Shown one piece after another: positions 1 through 9,610 of a DNA stretch of 64,000 bases. Origin of the DNA: Lysinibacillus composti (lineage in GTDB: Bacteria; Bacillota; Bacilli; Bacillales_A; Planococcaceae). The notes beneath the pieces were generated by a model, which worked only from the letters and a program-made list of their open reading frames with translations, had not been told where the DNA came from and searched no databases. The translations under genes and the position numbers were made by a program. Location: positions 124,001 through 188,000 of the forward strand of contig NZ_JAFBDY010000002.1 in assembly GCF_016908465.1 (NCBI RefSeq). The letters run 5' to 3'. Each line of letters opens with the position of its first letter. Within the stretch, counting starts at the first letter, position 1.

Positions 1-521
1 CTCTTCTTAAAGAAAAGTTGATATAAAATCGCAGCTCTTTGTAGCCAAATGTTTTCATTCAAAATCCACTGATCTGCGTATTGAGGAATAAGTTCTGGAT
101 ATGCCTTGAACATATATCCGGCGATATGTGGGGAAAGCACATCTACTGTATCCCACCAAGATTTTTTCACTATTAACGTTGTTAACCAGGACATATCTTC
201 AACGGAAAGTGTTTTCTTTACCACCTCTAGTAGATCTAGTGCAGCTTTTTGATACTCCCGTTCTGGAAGATCCCATAATTCAAAAATAACTTTTTGAAGA
301 TTTTCTTTTGTTGGAACTCCATATTCCTTAAAATACTGTTTTGTAATCTTTCGGCGAATCGGAGTTCGTATTCCTAAAAAGTCAAACTGATTTCTCATGT
401 AATTTTTCGACCATTCGGCATAATCCGGATCGATATACTGTGAATAAATCTTCCTTAGCTCTTCAACATATTGTTCGTTGTTAAGCTCTGTTTCTTTTCG
501 TTTATTTAAGTTATTCTTCAA
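1..521 (-). CDS. DNA alkylation repair protein (AlkD-like), C-terminus outside window
   Basis: The minus strand is open from a TTG at 519-521 to the window edge. A GGAG lies nine bases upstream of the TTG. The translation contains IRRKITKQYF, AALDLLEVVKK and SWWDTVD, the pattern of the HEAT-like AlkD family of DNA alkylation repair proteins, which remove alkylated purines such as 7-methylguanine. About 173 residues are present; family members are usually about 230, so the C-terminus is missing. The gene reads off the left edge and has no partner visible here. The family call rests on recognition of the sequence pattern, not on an alignment. Confidence 0.75.
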   Translation of the reverse strand, partial: MKNNLNKRKETELNNEQYVEELRKIYSQYIDPDYAEWSKNYMRNQFDFLGIRTPIRRKITKQYFKEYGVPTKENLQKVIFELWDLPEREYQKAALDLLEVVKKTLSVEDMSWLTTLIVKKSWWDTVDVLSPHIAGYMFKAYPELIPQYADQWILNENIWLQRAAILYQLFFKK

Positions 522-813
522 ATTGTTTTTCTCCAATTCAAACTTTATTTCATTCTGCTTAATATTAGCTCCTGGTTAGACAAAATGGAAATGTACATAA
601 TTGATTTTATTTTAAATAGTACTTCAGTTCAAACGAGCATGATATTTCTCAAAAGATTTATTAAAAAAATTCAAAAATATGACACCAAAACCATTCACAA
701 TTCGTAAATTAAGTAAATATGATTTAAATTACTAATTCAATGCATAGAAGAAAAACTGAAAATACATATGTAAGGTCACGAATATTTAAATCAGAAAAGA
801 AAGGATGGATTAT
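522..813. other. AT-rich divergent intergenic region
   Basis: This region lies between the divergent AlkD-like and membrane-protein genes and probably holds both promoters. I could not fix a clear sigma-A box pair, and no coding signal is visible. Confidence 0.4.
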
Positions 814-1389
814 TTGGATTCTACAGAACTTCGGAAGCTAAGGTTAAATCAAGTCGCGATCATAAATGGCTTAATGACAATTATTATGATCTCTTTTTTT
901 ATCATTATTAATAAATTCTCTATTACCTTCTCCCAATTCTTTTTGATTATTGGAGTAATTGCACTATTTCAAGGTGTTTTTGGTTTAATTAAGGGAGATT
1001 CTACAAAATCATTTATTCCTCTCTTTGAGAAAATAGCAATCTATGAGAAACAAAAAATGGGGAAAGAATGGTATAAACAACGAAAAGTAGGGTATATTTG
1101 GCAATTATTATTAAGTGTATTAATGTTTTTACAATCCTACTGGAATCGCGATACTAATGATCATATCTTTCAGTTCGATTTTGGTTTTATTGGAATCCTA
1201 CTTATTATTCTTTTAGCTATGGTAAATATTAGCATGCTTCTACACTTTAGAAAAGTTGACCGTTCTAATTCACTAACGGATATGAAAGGATATACTTGGA
1301 AGTCAAATCTGGTTTCTATTGCAGTCGGAATTGTTTTTACCTTTGTAATCTTCTCTATTACTATTTTTTATTTAATGTCTAATTATTAA
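814..1389 (+). CDS. four-helix integral membrane protein of unknown function
   Basis: The protein has about 191 residues and four hydrophobic segments: two in the first 60 residues, one near 110-140 and one at the extreme C-terminus. A charged cytoplasmic loop (FEKIAIYEKQKMGKEWYKQ) separates the first and second pairs. I do not recognise the family. An ATG at 805 would lengthen it by three residues, but the AAAGG ribosome binding site touches that ATG, whereas the TTG at 814 has normal spacing, so TTG is preferred. A hairpin terminator follows at 1438, suggesting a single-gene transcript. Confidence 0.6.
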   Translation: MDSTELRKLRLNQVAIINGLMTIIMISFFIIINKFSITFSQFFLIIGVIALFQGVFGLIKGDSTKSFIPLFEKIAIYEKQKMGKEWYKQRKVGYIWQLLLSVLMFLQSYWNRDTNDHIFQFDFGFIGILLIILLAMVNISMLLHFRKVDRSNSLTDMKGYTWKSNLVSIAVGIVFTFVIFSITIFYLMSNY

Positions 1390-1437
1390 TTTGCTTATTT
1401 TTGAGTTCCAAATGGGTTCAAAATTTTGGCTAAAGGG

Positions 1438-1480
1438 AAAAGTGTCGAGTCCTAGAAATCATAAGGAATCGACACTTTTT
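1438..1480 (+). terminator. intrinsic terminator
   Basis: An 11-bp perfect stem (AAAAGTGTCGA / TCGACACTTTT) runs into a short T run after the membrane-protein gene. It also shows that the open frame through 1391-1609 is not a gene. Confidence 0.75.
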
Positions 1481-1725
1481 ATGTTACGTAAAATATCGTT
1501 GAATTGTTTGAATGTGCAGTTCATTTCTCACATATATTTCATATTATATAGAAAGTATATGTTTATGTTAGAGGAACAGTTGGTTTGTTTATTTCGTCCT
1601 TATGATTAATCAGATGATTGAATCTGATATCTTTCATGATGAACAGAGAATTGTAGTAGTTTTAAAATGTGTGTGTTGGGGTTGAGATTACCCCCTTGAA
1701 AGTTATAAGGGGAAGGAGAAGGCAA

Positions 1726-2670
1726 ATGAAAAGAGTATTTCTACTCATTTGCAGCGTTCTTTTGCTTTTGTTTTCTCAAATGCTAATTAGCGAAAGAGAG
1801 AAAGAGCATCAAGTAATGAAAACCGAACAAAAAACAATACCTATACAATCACAAGACGTAGAAGTCGAGCCATTCTTTGCACTACCTCCGCAATCAGACG
1901 TGGTCATCCCTCAAAAAGTAGAAGAGATACAATTTGATATTGTCGACGTAGAAACGGATTTGCTGCAAGATCAACCTTTACATGAAGATGAATCTCCAAT
2001 CTATTATCTTGCGCTGGGTGATTCATTGACAAAAGGTGTTGGGGATGAAGAAAATAAAAAGGGTTATACTAAACGATTGGTGGAGAAAATTGAGCAATGG
2101 ACATTAGAATCTAAAATCACATTAGACAATCGAGGGAAAAGAGGAAGAAGGAGTGATCAGCTTCTTTCCTTACTGAAAAAGGGACATTACGATATAGAGC
2201 TAAAGAATGCTGAGCTTATTACAATTACTATTGGTGGAAATGATTTAATGAAAATCGTTAAAAAAGATCTCTTTGACTTAAAGAAAGAGACTTTTGATAA
2301 CGAGCTGATTGAATTTAAAGAACGCTATGATGAAATAATTAGAGAAATTCGATTGCGAAACAAGAATGTTCCGATTATTTTAATTGGGTTGTATAATCCA
2401 ATAACAAAATTCACAGGAGATATACCTGAACTTGAAGCCATAGTTACAGAATGGAATCAGGCTATTTTTGAAATATCAGAGGAAAACACGAATGCCTGCT
2501 TTGTCAATGTGCAAGACTTATTTGATGAAAATACAATAATGGTCTATCATAGTGATTTTTTCCATCCAAATGGCAATGGCTATACACTGATTACGGAACG
2601 GATTCTTTCTAAAATGAATGAATGTCACTTGGAAGTGAAGCCTGAGGAGGAGTCATTAGATTCTGATTGA
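1726..2670 (+). CDS. YpmR-like SGNH/GDSL hydrolase, membrane-anchored
   Basis: This is a 314-aa protein with an N-terminal hydrophobic segment (residues 3-20) that could be an uncleaved anchor or signal peptide, then an acidic linker, then an SGNH hydrolase domain. Block I is GDSLTKG with the nucleophile Ser near 100, GGND lies near 170-173, and the catalytic Asp/His pair is D-F-F-H near 277-280. The family hydrolyses esters of lipids or small acyl groups; the substrate here is unknown. B. subtilis YpmR has the same fold and sits in a ypmR-ypmS-msr neighbourhood like this one. The ATG at 1726 is chosen because GGGGAAGGAG precedes it, although the frame is open further upstream. Confidence 0.85.
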   Translation: MKRVFLLICSVLLLLFSQMLISEREKEHQVMKTEQKTIPIQSQDVEVEPFFALPPQSDVVIPQKVEEIQFDIVDVETDLLQDQPLHEDESPIYYLALGDSLTKGVGDEENKKGYTKRLVEKIEQWTLESKITLDNRGKRGRRSDQLLSLLKKGHYDIELKNAELITITIGGNDLMKIVKKDLFDLKKETFDNELIEFKERYDEIIREIRLRNKNVPIILIGLYNPITKFTGDIPELEAIVTEWNQAIFEISEENTNACFVNVQDLFDENTIMVYHSDFFHPNGNGYTLITERILSKMNECHLEVKPEEESLDSD

Positions 2671-3041
2671 TTGGGTGTTAGCCTTTCCTAGTAAGCGCGG
2701 CCTACCACAGTAAGCCGCGCAAATTACCCAAAAATTTAGTAGGACAACCTTTAAGGAAGTGGTACAAGGAGTCAAACGCGAGTATTGTGACATTAAACCA
2801 TGTCCAAGCCCGTGCTCATCCCTTGCATGCTTTAACCTTACACTATTTTGATTTATTGTTAGAATATACCTAAATACAGTGAATTATATTTAGAACTATA
2901 TTATGATTTTTCAACACGAACTCAATATAGTGTAATACTTATCCGGTATGAGTGAAAACCTAACAGTGAAAGATTGTTAGTTGTAAAAATAGTATACATA
3001 ATAAGGAATTTAATTATTTTCAGATTAAAGGAGTGATTGCA
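2671..3041. other. intergenic region with a GC-rich dyad
   Basis: No gene is seen. A 7-bp GC-only dyad (GCGCGGC / GCCGCGC, about 2696-2721) stands out from the AT-rich background but has no T run. The promoter for ypmS is probably in the right half. Confidence 0.4.
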
Positions 3042-3623
3042 ATGAACATTTGGAAAGTCGCCTTTTTTGTACTTGCAGGAGCACTCATTTCATTCGTCAT
3101 TCTCATCGTTGTTTGGGCGACTTCACCAACAGAAAAAGTTCCTGAAACGGTTCCTAAAGAGATGAGTGCTAATGGAAGTAGTAGCGTCTTACTCGTAGAA
3201 ACTACAGCTAAGGATTTTGAAAAAATCGCGATGAAATATTTAGATGAAGAACTTAATTCGTCACCATTACCAGTAGAATTCGTTGTAAATGAACAAATTG
3301 AGTTATACAGCGAACTCATCGTTTTTGGCGTTTCTGTTCCCATACAGATGAATTTTGATCCAATTGTTAATGAAGATGGTAATATAAGGTTAAAACAGAC
3401 TTCTGTAAACGTTGGGAAATTGAATATTCCTCCAACAACTGTGTTAAAATTGATGGACGATGCTATTGCATTCCCTTCATGGATCACCGTTCGACCAAAT
3501 AATGAGGAAATTTTTGTGGATTTATCAAATTTACATATTTCTTCAAACTCAACGGTAAAAGCAAAAGAAATTGATTTAGCAAATGATCGCATTTTATTAG
3601 AAGTAATTGTGCCAAATGAGTGA
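3042..3623 (+). CDS. YpmS family membrane-anchored protein
   Basis: The protein has 193 residues: one N-terminal transmembrane helix (about residues 5-27) followed by an extracytoplasmic domain containing [17 protein letters not shown] and LPVEF. This matches the YpmS family (DUF2140), whose biochemical role is unknown. It lies between a YpmR-like hydrolase and msrA-msrB, the same company as in B. subtilis. The start is the ATG at 3042, seven or eight bases after AAAGGAG; the GTG at 3033 overlaps that ribosome binding site and is rejected. The stop lies 17 bases before msrA, so the genes are probably co-transcribed. Confidence 0.8.
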   Translation: MNIWKVAFFVLAGALISFVILIVVWATSPTEKVPETVPKEMSANGSSSVLLVETTAKDFEKIAMKYLDEELNSSPLPVEFVVNEQIELYSELIVFGVSVPIQMNFDPIVNEDGNIRLKQTSVNVGKLNIPPTTVLKLMDDAIAFPSWITVRPNNEEIFVDLSNLHISSNSTVKAKEIDLANDRILLEVIVPNE

Positions 3624-3640
3624 ATAGGAGGTTATCTTAT

Positions 3641-4174
3641 ATGACAAAGGAAATAGCAACTTTTGCAGGTGGTTGTTTTTGGTGTATGGTTAAACCATTC
3701 GATCAAATGGATGGAATCGACGAGGTAGTGTCTGGATATACAGGTGGACATGTTGAAAACCCTACATATGAACAAGTTTGTTCAGAAACTACGGGTCATT
3801 TAGAGGCAGTACAAATTACGTTTGATTCGGATATTTTCCCATATAAAAAACTTGTTGAGTTGTATTGGACACTTATCGACCCAACTGATCCAGGTGGACA
3901 ATTTTTCGATCGTGGGGAATCCTATACGACAGCTATTTTTTATCATAGTGAAGAACAGCGCGTGGTCGCGGAAGAGTCAAAAAAACAATTAGAACAGTCA
4001 GGGAAGTTTACTAAACCGATTGCTGTAAAAATCTTACCTGCAAAACCGTTTTACCCTGCAGAGGACTATCATCAACAATATTATAAGAAAAATCCATTAC
4101 ACTATGAGCGATATTCGATTGGCTCTGGGCGAGCAGCATTTATTAATCAACATTGGGGGAACCAACATGAATAA
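3641..4174 (+). CDS. msrA: peptide-methionine (S)-S-oxide reductase MsrA, copy 1
   Basis: MsrA reduces the S-epimer of methionine sulfoxide in proteins. The 177-aa protein carries the family signature GGCFWC near residues 9-14, in which the first Cys is catalytic, plus [16 protein letters not shown] and [13 protein letters not shown]. It begins at an ATG preceded by AGGAGG at 3627-3632. The last codons overlap the start of msrB by 8 bp, so the two stereospecific reductases are translationally coupled. A paralogue of the same length class lies at 36657-37181 without an MsrB partner. Confidence 0.95.
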   Translation: MTKEIATFAGGCFWCMVKPFDQMDGIDEVVSGYTGGHVENPTYEQVCSETTGHLEAVQITFDSDIFPYKKLVELYWTLIDPTDPGGQFFDRGESYTTAIFYHSEEQRVVAEESKKQLEQSGKFTKPIAVKILPAKPFYPAEDYHQQYYKKNPLHYERYSIGSGRAAFINQHWGNQHE

Positions 4175-4595
4175 AGAAGAACGTTTAAAACAGCTTTCAC
4201 AAATGCAATATTATGTAACACAGCAAAATGGTACTGAACCGCCGTATCAAAACGAATTCGATCAACATTTTGAAGAGGGGATTTATGTTGATATCGTTTC
4301 GGGGAAACCTCTCTTTAGTTCAAAAGATAAATTTGATGCGGGTTGTGGTTGGCCAAGCTTTTCAAAACCAGTTGTGGAAACAGAAGTAATTGAGAAATTT
4401 GATACGTCACACGGGATGCGTCGAATTGAAGTCCGAAGTAAAACAGCAGACTCTCACTTAGGACATGTTTTCCCAGATGGCCCCCGTGAATTAGGTGGCC
4501 TGCGCTACTGTATCAATTCTGCTTCCCTACGTTTCATTCCTAAAGACAGACTAGAAGAAGAAGGATATGGGGAGTATTTAAAGTTATTTGATTAA
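4167..4595 (+). CDS. msrB: peptide-methionine (R)-S-oxide reductase MsrB
   Basis: The 142-aa protein reduces the R-epimer of methionine sulfoxide and complements MsrA. The diagnostic blocks are [17 protein letters not shown] and LRYCIN, whose Cys is catalytic. The two CxxC zinc pairs found in some MsrB proteins are absent, as in the B. subtilis form. The ATG at 4167 is inside the end of msrA, with GGGGGA eight bases upstream. Longer versions of the frame reach back into msrA and are not credible. Confidence 0.95.
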   Translation: MNKEERLKQLSQMQYYVTQQNGTEPPYQNEFDQHFEEGIYVDIVSGKPLFSSKDKFDAGCGWPSFSKPVVETEVIEKFDTSHGMRRIEVRSKTADSHLGHVFPDGPRELGGLRYCINSASLRFIPKDRLEEEGYGEYLKLFD

Positions 4596-4707
4596 TGAAT
4601 TACAATTTGCGGCTTTCCTTTTGAAGTGGAAATGTGAAAGAAGTTTCTTAAAATCATGGTAATTAGTAAAAGAATTCGCCATGTCTTTTAGTTGCTTTTA
4701 ACCCTTA

Positions 4708-4770
4708 ATATAGCAATGAAAAATGGGAAAAAAACCATTCTGATTTCTTCCTCCATTTATATTGCTATAT
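4708..4770. repeat. imperfect inverted repeat between msrB and the MCP gene
   Basis: ATATAGCAAT (4708-4717) and ATTGCTATAT (4761-4770) form a perfect 10-bp dyad. Further pairing inside (AATGG / CCATT) leaves an A-rich centre. It may serve the convergent transcripts, but there is no simple U-tail. Confidence 0.5.
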
Positions 4771-4778
4771 ACTGTGTT

Positions 4779-4831
4779 GTCCCCTTAAAAAGTGCCCTAT
4801 GAAAATAAGGCACCTATACTTTTAAGGGGAC
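4779..4831. repeat. long hairpin directly after the MCP stop
   Basis: GTCCCCTTAAAAAGTGCC (4779-4796) pairs with GGCACC and ACTTTTAAGGGGAC (4809-4831), interrupted by a three-base bulge. It begins one base beyond the MCP stop codon. No T run follows on the minus strand, so it may be an RNA-stability element rather than a classic terminator. Confidence 0.55.
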
Positions 4832-4832
4832 C

Positions 4833-6611
4833 TTAAATCTTAAATTGATTGATCACATTACTTAAATCATCTGCTTGTTTTGCGAGTTCAATTGCAGAGG
4901 CATTGATTTCTTGCATAGAAGAAGAGCCTTGTATAATTGAAGCAGCTGTTTTTTCAGTGTGCATCGCAGTATTTTCAGCAATCGTATGTACTTCCATAAA
5001 GGATGCCGCCACTTCATGACTTGTAGTTAGAGTATATGATATCTTTTGAACCATTGATGCAAGGATTGTGGTAGTTTGGTCAGTTTGTAAAAGTATATTT
5101 TGAAGTAGTTGGTTCATCTCCGTCGATACTTCCATCCCTCTATTAACAGAGGCTACACCTCGATTATTTTGCTCCACAATTAAAGCTACCTCTTGTTGTA
5201 TTGAATTTACAATATCGGTCACTTCTCTCGTTGCATTTTTAGATTGTTCTGCCAGTTTGCGAACCTCTCCTGCAACCACTGAAAAACCACGTCCATGTTC
5301 ACCTGCACGTGCAGCTTCAATTGCTGCATTTAGTGCTAAAAGGTTTGTTTGTTCAGCAATAGCTTTGATTGTTGAAATAATTGAATTAATTTCTTTTGAC
5401 TTCTCACCTAATATCTCAACTGTCGAAGTTGTTTTAGCCATTGTATTTTCAATTGACTGCATCACATTGGTAGATTGATTAACCGCGCGACTTCCATTGA
5501 AGGCTGCTTTTTTCATTTCTTCTGCCGCCACTTTGACTTCATTTGCTTCCTTATTTAAATCAACTAAGGATTGTTCAAGCCCATGCATTTTTTGTAATGC
5601 TCCATTCATTCGAGCCTTCGTTGACTGACTATCTGCAGCAATATCTTGCGTACTGTTTGCGACTTCATCCATCGCTTTGGAGTTTTCTTCTGCAAGTACC
5701 GTAAGCTCTTTTGAACTGTTAAATACGTTGTCTGCAAGATTCGATACTCTTTTAACAAGTGTAGAAATCGATTCTATTAAGATATTCGTAGAGTTTGCAA
5801 TTTGAGCAAATTCGTCATTCGTTCTTACATGTACGCGTCGGGTTAAGTCTCCTCCAGCTTGTGCAATATCTAAAATAGAGTCATTAATTTTCTCTGTGTT
5901 GCGACGAATCGTTTTAAATATGATATATCCGAACGTCACTGTTAGTATCATGGCAAAAGCCGATAAAATGAAAAAGGAAATACGACTAATCGTTGCAAAT
6001 GATTCAAGATCTCTTATTGTTTCTTCGTTTTTCTTTTCAAGGAGTTCAATTAAGTTAGCAGTATAGCCATCAATATAGTTTTTGCTATTTTGGGAGTCAT
6101 TTAATTCCATCAATTTTTGAGCATTGTCAAATCCATAATCTCTCCTTGCTTCGACAACACTATCTGTATAGGACAAATAAGTTCTATAGTATTGGTGGAT
6201 AATTGATATAAATCCACTTTCTTCCTGTCGGTCACTTAAAATGGATTGAAGCTCTTTTAGATGGGTATCAATAGTTTCTTTTAAAGATTCATAACTAGTT
6301 AAAGAGTCTTCTTTACCTGTAATGAGGTAGTGTTGCTGATAATTTGAAAGTTTTGCTATATCACTGGCAAAATTATTAATTTTAACTTGTTCATGTAAGT
6401 TTTCTTCAGCAAATAAATTTAAGTTTTCTTGTAGTCGAGTGATGTTAATATATGATAGAATTTGCATCGCTACAATAATTGCAATTAAGATGGTAAATAT
6501 GATTAAAACCTTACCACGGATCAATTGATAGAACTTTGTCTTTATAGCTGAATTAGTCTTAAAGTTACTTTTTGTATTAGTAGTTTGGTACGATTTTTCT
6601 ATACAAAACAC
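4833..6611 (-). CDS. methyl-accepting chemotaxis protein
   Basis: The 592-aa receptor has TM1 at about 34-54, an extracytoplasmic helical sensor of the four-helix-bundle/CHASE3 type (about 55-210), TM2 at 211-233, a HAMP domain (234-285) and a cytoplasmic signalling domain. The hairpin tip that binds CheA/CheW is recognisable at 420-455 ([18 protein letters not shown]). It would transmit an unknown ligand signal to the flagellar motor. No other che gene is nearby, so it is an orphan receptor. The start is a GTG whose ribosome binding site is poorly placed (GTAGG almost touches it), so the N-terminal few residues are uncertain. Confidence 0.9.
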   Translation of the reverse strand: MFCIEKSYQTTNTKSNFKTNSAIKTKFYQLIRGKVLIIFTILIAIIVAMQILSYINITRLQENLNLFAEENLHEQVKINNFASDIAKLSNYQQHYLITGKEDSLTSYESLKETIDTHLKELQSILSDRQEESGFISIIHQYYRTYLSYTDSVVEARRDYGFDNAQKLMELNDSQNSKNYIDGYTANLIELLEKKNEETIRDLESFATISRISFFILSAFAMILTVTFGYIIFKTIRRNTEKINDSILDIAQAGGDLTRRVHVRTNDEFAQIANSTNILIESISTLVKRVSNLADNVFNSSKELTVLAEENSKAMDEVANSTQDIAADSQSTKARMNGALQKMHGLEQSLVDLNKEANEVKVAAEEMKKAAFNGSRAVNQSTNVMQSIENTMAKTTSTVEILGEKSKEINSIISTIKAIAEQTNLLALNAAIEAARAGEHGRGFSVVAGEVRKLAEQSKNATREVTDIVNSIQQEVALIVEQNNRGVASVNRGMEVSTEMNQLLQNILLQTDQTTTILASMVQKISYTLTTSHEVAASFMEVHTIAENTAMHTEKTAASIIQGSSSMQEINASAIELAKQADDLSNVINQFKI

Positions 6612-6717
6612 CTACTTTCGAATTAATGGCTAATATTCTAAATTTTACAATATTTTTACACACTTTACTATATTTTAATAATTGCATCGTGTTTTTTTAT
6701 TAAAGGAGAAGATTGTT

Positions 6718-6939
6718 ATGAAAAAAAGCTTTTATTTATTTGTGCTAACTTTTCGAGGAGGCGACTGGTCTGATCAAAAGTCTAGATTTGCAGAGAGTAT
6801 GTTCCATGATCATAGTTTTCCAAAAGCAAGTACTTCTTTCGAAGAGTTATCAAGCTATATCGAGACCCAAGCAGACGAATATTTAACAACATCTGCTTTC
6901 GATGAATTATGGGATATTTATCGATTAAAATATGAATAA
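6718..6939 (+). CDS. yozE: YozE family protein (UPF0346)
   Basis: This 73-aa small soluble protein shows the YozE SAM-like pattern: [12 protein letters not shown] at the N-terminus, then [15 protein letters not shown] and [14 protein letters not shown]. The role is unknown in the family. The ATG at 6718 follows AAAGGAGAAG; the longer frame from 6682 has no ribosome binding site. It is divergent from the MCP gene and upstream of deoD. yozE, deoD and ctpA are also close together in B. subtilis, which supports orthology. Confidence 0.85.
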   Translation: MKKSFYLFVLTFRGGDWSDQKSRFAESMFHDHSFPKASTSFEELSSYIETQADEYLTTSAFDELWDIYRLKYE

Positions 6940-7047
6940 GAACCTTACTTATTTTCCCATTAACGCTAGTGAAGGCTAATCATTGCGTAATTGTGGAAAA
7001 GCAAGTATATTTTAATGTGAAATAATTTTGGAAAAGAGGGATTGCTT

Positions 7048-7752
7048 TTGAGCATTCATATTAACGCAAAACAGGGAGACATCGCAGAAATCATTCTTTT
7101 ACCTGGAGATCCATTACGTGCAAAATATATTGCTGAAAACTTTTTAGAGAATGCAACTATCTATAACGAAGTGCGAAATATGTTTGGCTATACTGGTACT
7201 TATAAAGGACATCGTATTTCTGTTCAAGGTACGGGTATGGGGGTACCTTCTATTTCTATTTACGCAACGGAGTTAATGCAAGAATATGGCGTACAAAAAT
7301 TAATACGTGTAGGTACTTGTGGGGCAATCCAAAAAGATGTGAAAGTACGTGACGTAATTCTAGCGCAATCTGCTACAACTGATTCTAAGATGAATGATAT
7401 TATCTTTAACGGTCTAAGCTATGCGCCAACTGCAGATTTTGATTTATTGTATAAAGCATATAACGCTGGTAAAGCAGCTGGTCTTAACTTAAAGGTCGGT
7501 AACATTATGACTGCTGATATGTTCTACTCTGAAGAAAATCAAAATGAGAAACTAGCACGTTACGGTGTTTTAGCTGTCGAAATGGAATCAGCTGCACTTT
7601 ATACACTTGCTGCTAAATTCGGTAGACAAGCCCTTTCTGTATTAACAGTTTCAGACCATATTGTTACAGGTGAAGCGACAACTTCTGAAGAACGTCAAAC
7701 AACATTCAATGATATGATTGTCGTTGCATTAGAAGCTGCGATACAAGAGTAG
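7048..7752 (+). CDS. deoD: purine-nucleoside phosphorylase DeoD
   Basis: DeoD splits purine (deoxy)ribonucleosides with phosphate, giving the base and (deoxy)ribose-1-phosphate for salvage. The 234-aa protein matches the hexameric bacterial type: [42 protein letters not shown], the substrate-binding [12 protein letters not shown] and [10 protein letters not shown] with the catalytic Asp. The TTG at 7048 lies seven bases after AGAGGG and gives the usual family N-terminus (SIHI). A strong terminator follows. Confidence 0.95.
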   Translation: MSIHINAKQGDIAEIILLPGDPLRAKYIAENFLENATIYNEVRNMFGYTGTYKGHRISVQGTGMGVPSISIYATELMQEYGVQKLIRVGTCGAIQKDVKVRDVILAQSATTDSKMNDIIFNGLSYAPTADFDLLYKAYNAGKAAGLNLKVGNIMTADMFYSEENQNEKLARYGVLAVEMESAALYTLAAKFGRQALSVLTVSDHIVTGEATTSEERQTTFNDMIVVALEAAIQE

Positions 7753-7779
7753 AAAATTAAGCAAAGCATGCTTGAACTT

Positions 7780-7816
7780 AAAGACTGTCTTAATTTTTTT
7801 GACAGTCTTTTCTTTT
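7780..7816 (+). terminator. intrinsic terminator after deoD
   Basis: AAAGACTGTC pairs perfectly with GACAGTCTTT and is followed by a T-rich tail. Confidence 0.85.
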
Positions 7817-7887
7817 CGTTAATGCTTGAAACTGTTAATATTGAAATAGTGTCGCTATAGTAAGTGTAAATGAGAGTGGTGAATGAA

Positions 7888-9414
7888 ATGGATGAACAAA
7901 ATCAACAAAATAATGAACAGAAAGAAACAAATGTTCAAGAGCGAGATGAACAAGTAAAACCAGCTAAGAAATATTTATCAATTAAGCCTTTTACGTTCAT
8001 CATGTTAATGTTTTTAACAATCCTACTGACTGCAGGGTTAACGATATTCGCATTAACTTTTGGTGATGAAAAAGTCGTTGAAGTATCAGTACCAGTAGAA
8101 AGAGAAGAATTCTCTAAACTATATGATGCCTATGACGAATTAAAAGAAAAGTATTATGTAGATATTGATGATGAGAAAGTTGTTTTTGGTGCAATCAATG
8201 GGATGTTTGAGGCTTTAGATGATCCTTATTCTGATTTTATGAATAAGGAAGAAGCAGACCAATTTAATGCTGATCTATCTTCTAGCTTCCAAGGAATTGG
8301 TGCAGAAATACAAGAACGTAACGGAAATATTGTCGTCGTTTCCCCAATTAAAAATTCGCCAGCTGAAAAAGCAGGACTTTTACCAGAAGATGTCATTCTT
8401 CTAGTTGATGGAAAAAGTATACAAGGGATGAGTGCTTCTGAAGCTGTCCTGTTAATTCGTGGTGAAAAGGGTACACCGGTTACTTTAACAATTCAGCGTG
8501 GAGATTCTGATGAAACAATGGAGATCAAGATTGTTCGTGACGAAATTCCTGTTGAAACCGTCTATGGAGAAATGGGCGATGACAAAATTGCTCACATCCA
8601 GATCACATCATTTAGTGAAAAAACATATGAAGATTTGGAAAAGCTACTAGTTCAATATGATCAAGAAGGAATGAAGAGTGTCATTTTAGACGTTCGTCAA
8701 AATCCTGGTGGGTTCTTAACATCCGCAATCGACATTGCCAATCTATTTGTAGGAGAAGGTAAACCAATAGTACAAGTACAAAGTCGTGAAGGTAAACCAG
8801 AAGTAATGGTTGCTGAAGGTGGTAAGAAATATAACATTCCAGTTGTTGTATTAATTGATAATGGTAGTGCATCTGCTTCTGAAATATTGGCTGGTGCTTT
8901 AAGAGAATCTGCAGGTGCAAAAATTGTTGGATTAACTTCTTTTGGTAAAGGAACTGTACAAACAGTTAGCTATTTACCAGATGGTTCAAACTTAAAATTT
9001 ACAACAGGTAAATGGTTAACACCGGATGGTAACTGGATTAACGAAAAAGGAATCAAACCAGATATTGAAGTTAAATATCCTGAGTATGCTACCTTACCAT
9101 TTATTAACCCAGAAACAGAGCTTTCAAAAGGGACAACTTCACCTGCCGTAAATGCTGCAGAGCAAATGCTAGATGCATTAGGATATGACGTTGGTAAGGT
9201 GGACACTGAATTTGACGACTCAACTGTTGCTGCAGTAAAATCATTCCAAGCAGATCATAACCTAGAACAAACTGGATCAATTGCTGGAGAAACAACATAT
9301 GAAATAATGGACGCTTTAAGAGAGAAAATCGATAAAGATGATCCACAAATTAAAAAAGCAACTGAACTTCTAACTAAAAATGCTGACACTGAGCAAGAAA
9401 AGAAAGCAGAATAA
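7888..9414 (+). CDS. ctpA: S41 family C-terminal processing serine protease (CtpA type)
   Basis: This protease acts outside the membrane and cuts substrates near their C-terminus. The 508-aa protein has a short cytoplasmic tail rich in Gln/Glu, one TM (about 35-58), a PDZ domain (about 125-215), the S41 catalytic core with Ser near 329 in GSASASE and Lys near 354 in SFGKGTVQ, and a C-terminal peptidoglycan-binding type 1 domain (about 430-490). I prefer the ATG at 7888 because GAGTGGTG precedes it; an ATG at 7870 is possible. The symbol follows the yozE-deoD-ctpA neighbourhood; CtpB is the alternative name for this architecture. Confidence 0.9.
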   Translation: MDEQNQQNNEQKETNVQERDEQVKPAKKYLSIKPFTFIMLMFLTILLTAGLTIFALTFGDEKVVEVSVPVEREEFSKLYDAYDELKEKYYVDIDDEKVVFGAINGMFEALDDPYSDFMNKEEADQFNADLSSSFQGIGAEIQERNGNIVVVSPIKNSPAEKAGLLPEDVILLVDGKSIQGMSASEAVLLIRGEKGTPVTLTIQRGDSDETMEIKIVRDEIPVETVYGEMGDDKIAHIQITSFSEKTYEDLEKLLVQYDQEGMKSVILDVRQNPGGFLTSAIDIANLFVGEGKPIVQVQSREGKPEVMVAEGGKKYNIPVVVLIDNGSASASEILAGALRESAGAKIVGLTSFGKGTVQTVSYLPDGSNLKFTTGKWLTPDGNWINEKGIKPDIEVKYPEYATLPFINPETELSKGTTSPAVNAAEQMLDALGYDVGKVDTEFDDSTVAAVKSFQADHNLEQTGSIAGETTYEIMDALREKIDKDDPQIKKATELLTKNADTEQEKKAE

Positions 9415-9427
9415 TAATTAAAGGTTG

Positions 9428-9475
9428 AAGGGCCGCCTTGCTTCGATGTATGAAGTAAGAGGCCCTTTCTTTTAT
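9428..9475 (+). terminator. intrinsic terminator after the protease gene
   Basis: AAGGGCC and GGCCCTT close a long stem that includes CTTC/GAAG pairing, followed by a T-rich tail. Confidence 0.8.
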
Positions 9476-9610
9476 CTTCATCCAGTTTAGGTAAAATCTC
9501 GACTGTTAAAATGATTTCAGACTAAGGTCGTTGCATCCGTGCGTACTTATGGACAAATCAGACACAATGATGCCCAGGGAAATTGAAAAAAACTAAGGAG
9601 ATGCAAAAAA

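Noticed and set aside
1391-1609. 72-codon plus-strand ORF after the membrane protein
   Set aside because: It runs through a perfect terminator hairpin, has no ribosome binding site and an atypical composition.
3020-3592. 190-codon minus-strand ORF over ypmS
   Set aside because: Exact shadow of ypmS, which has a ribosome binding site, a family match and operon context.
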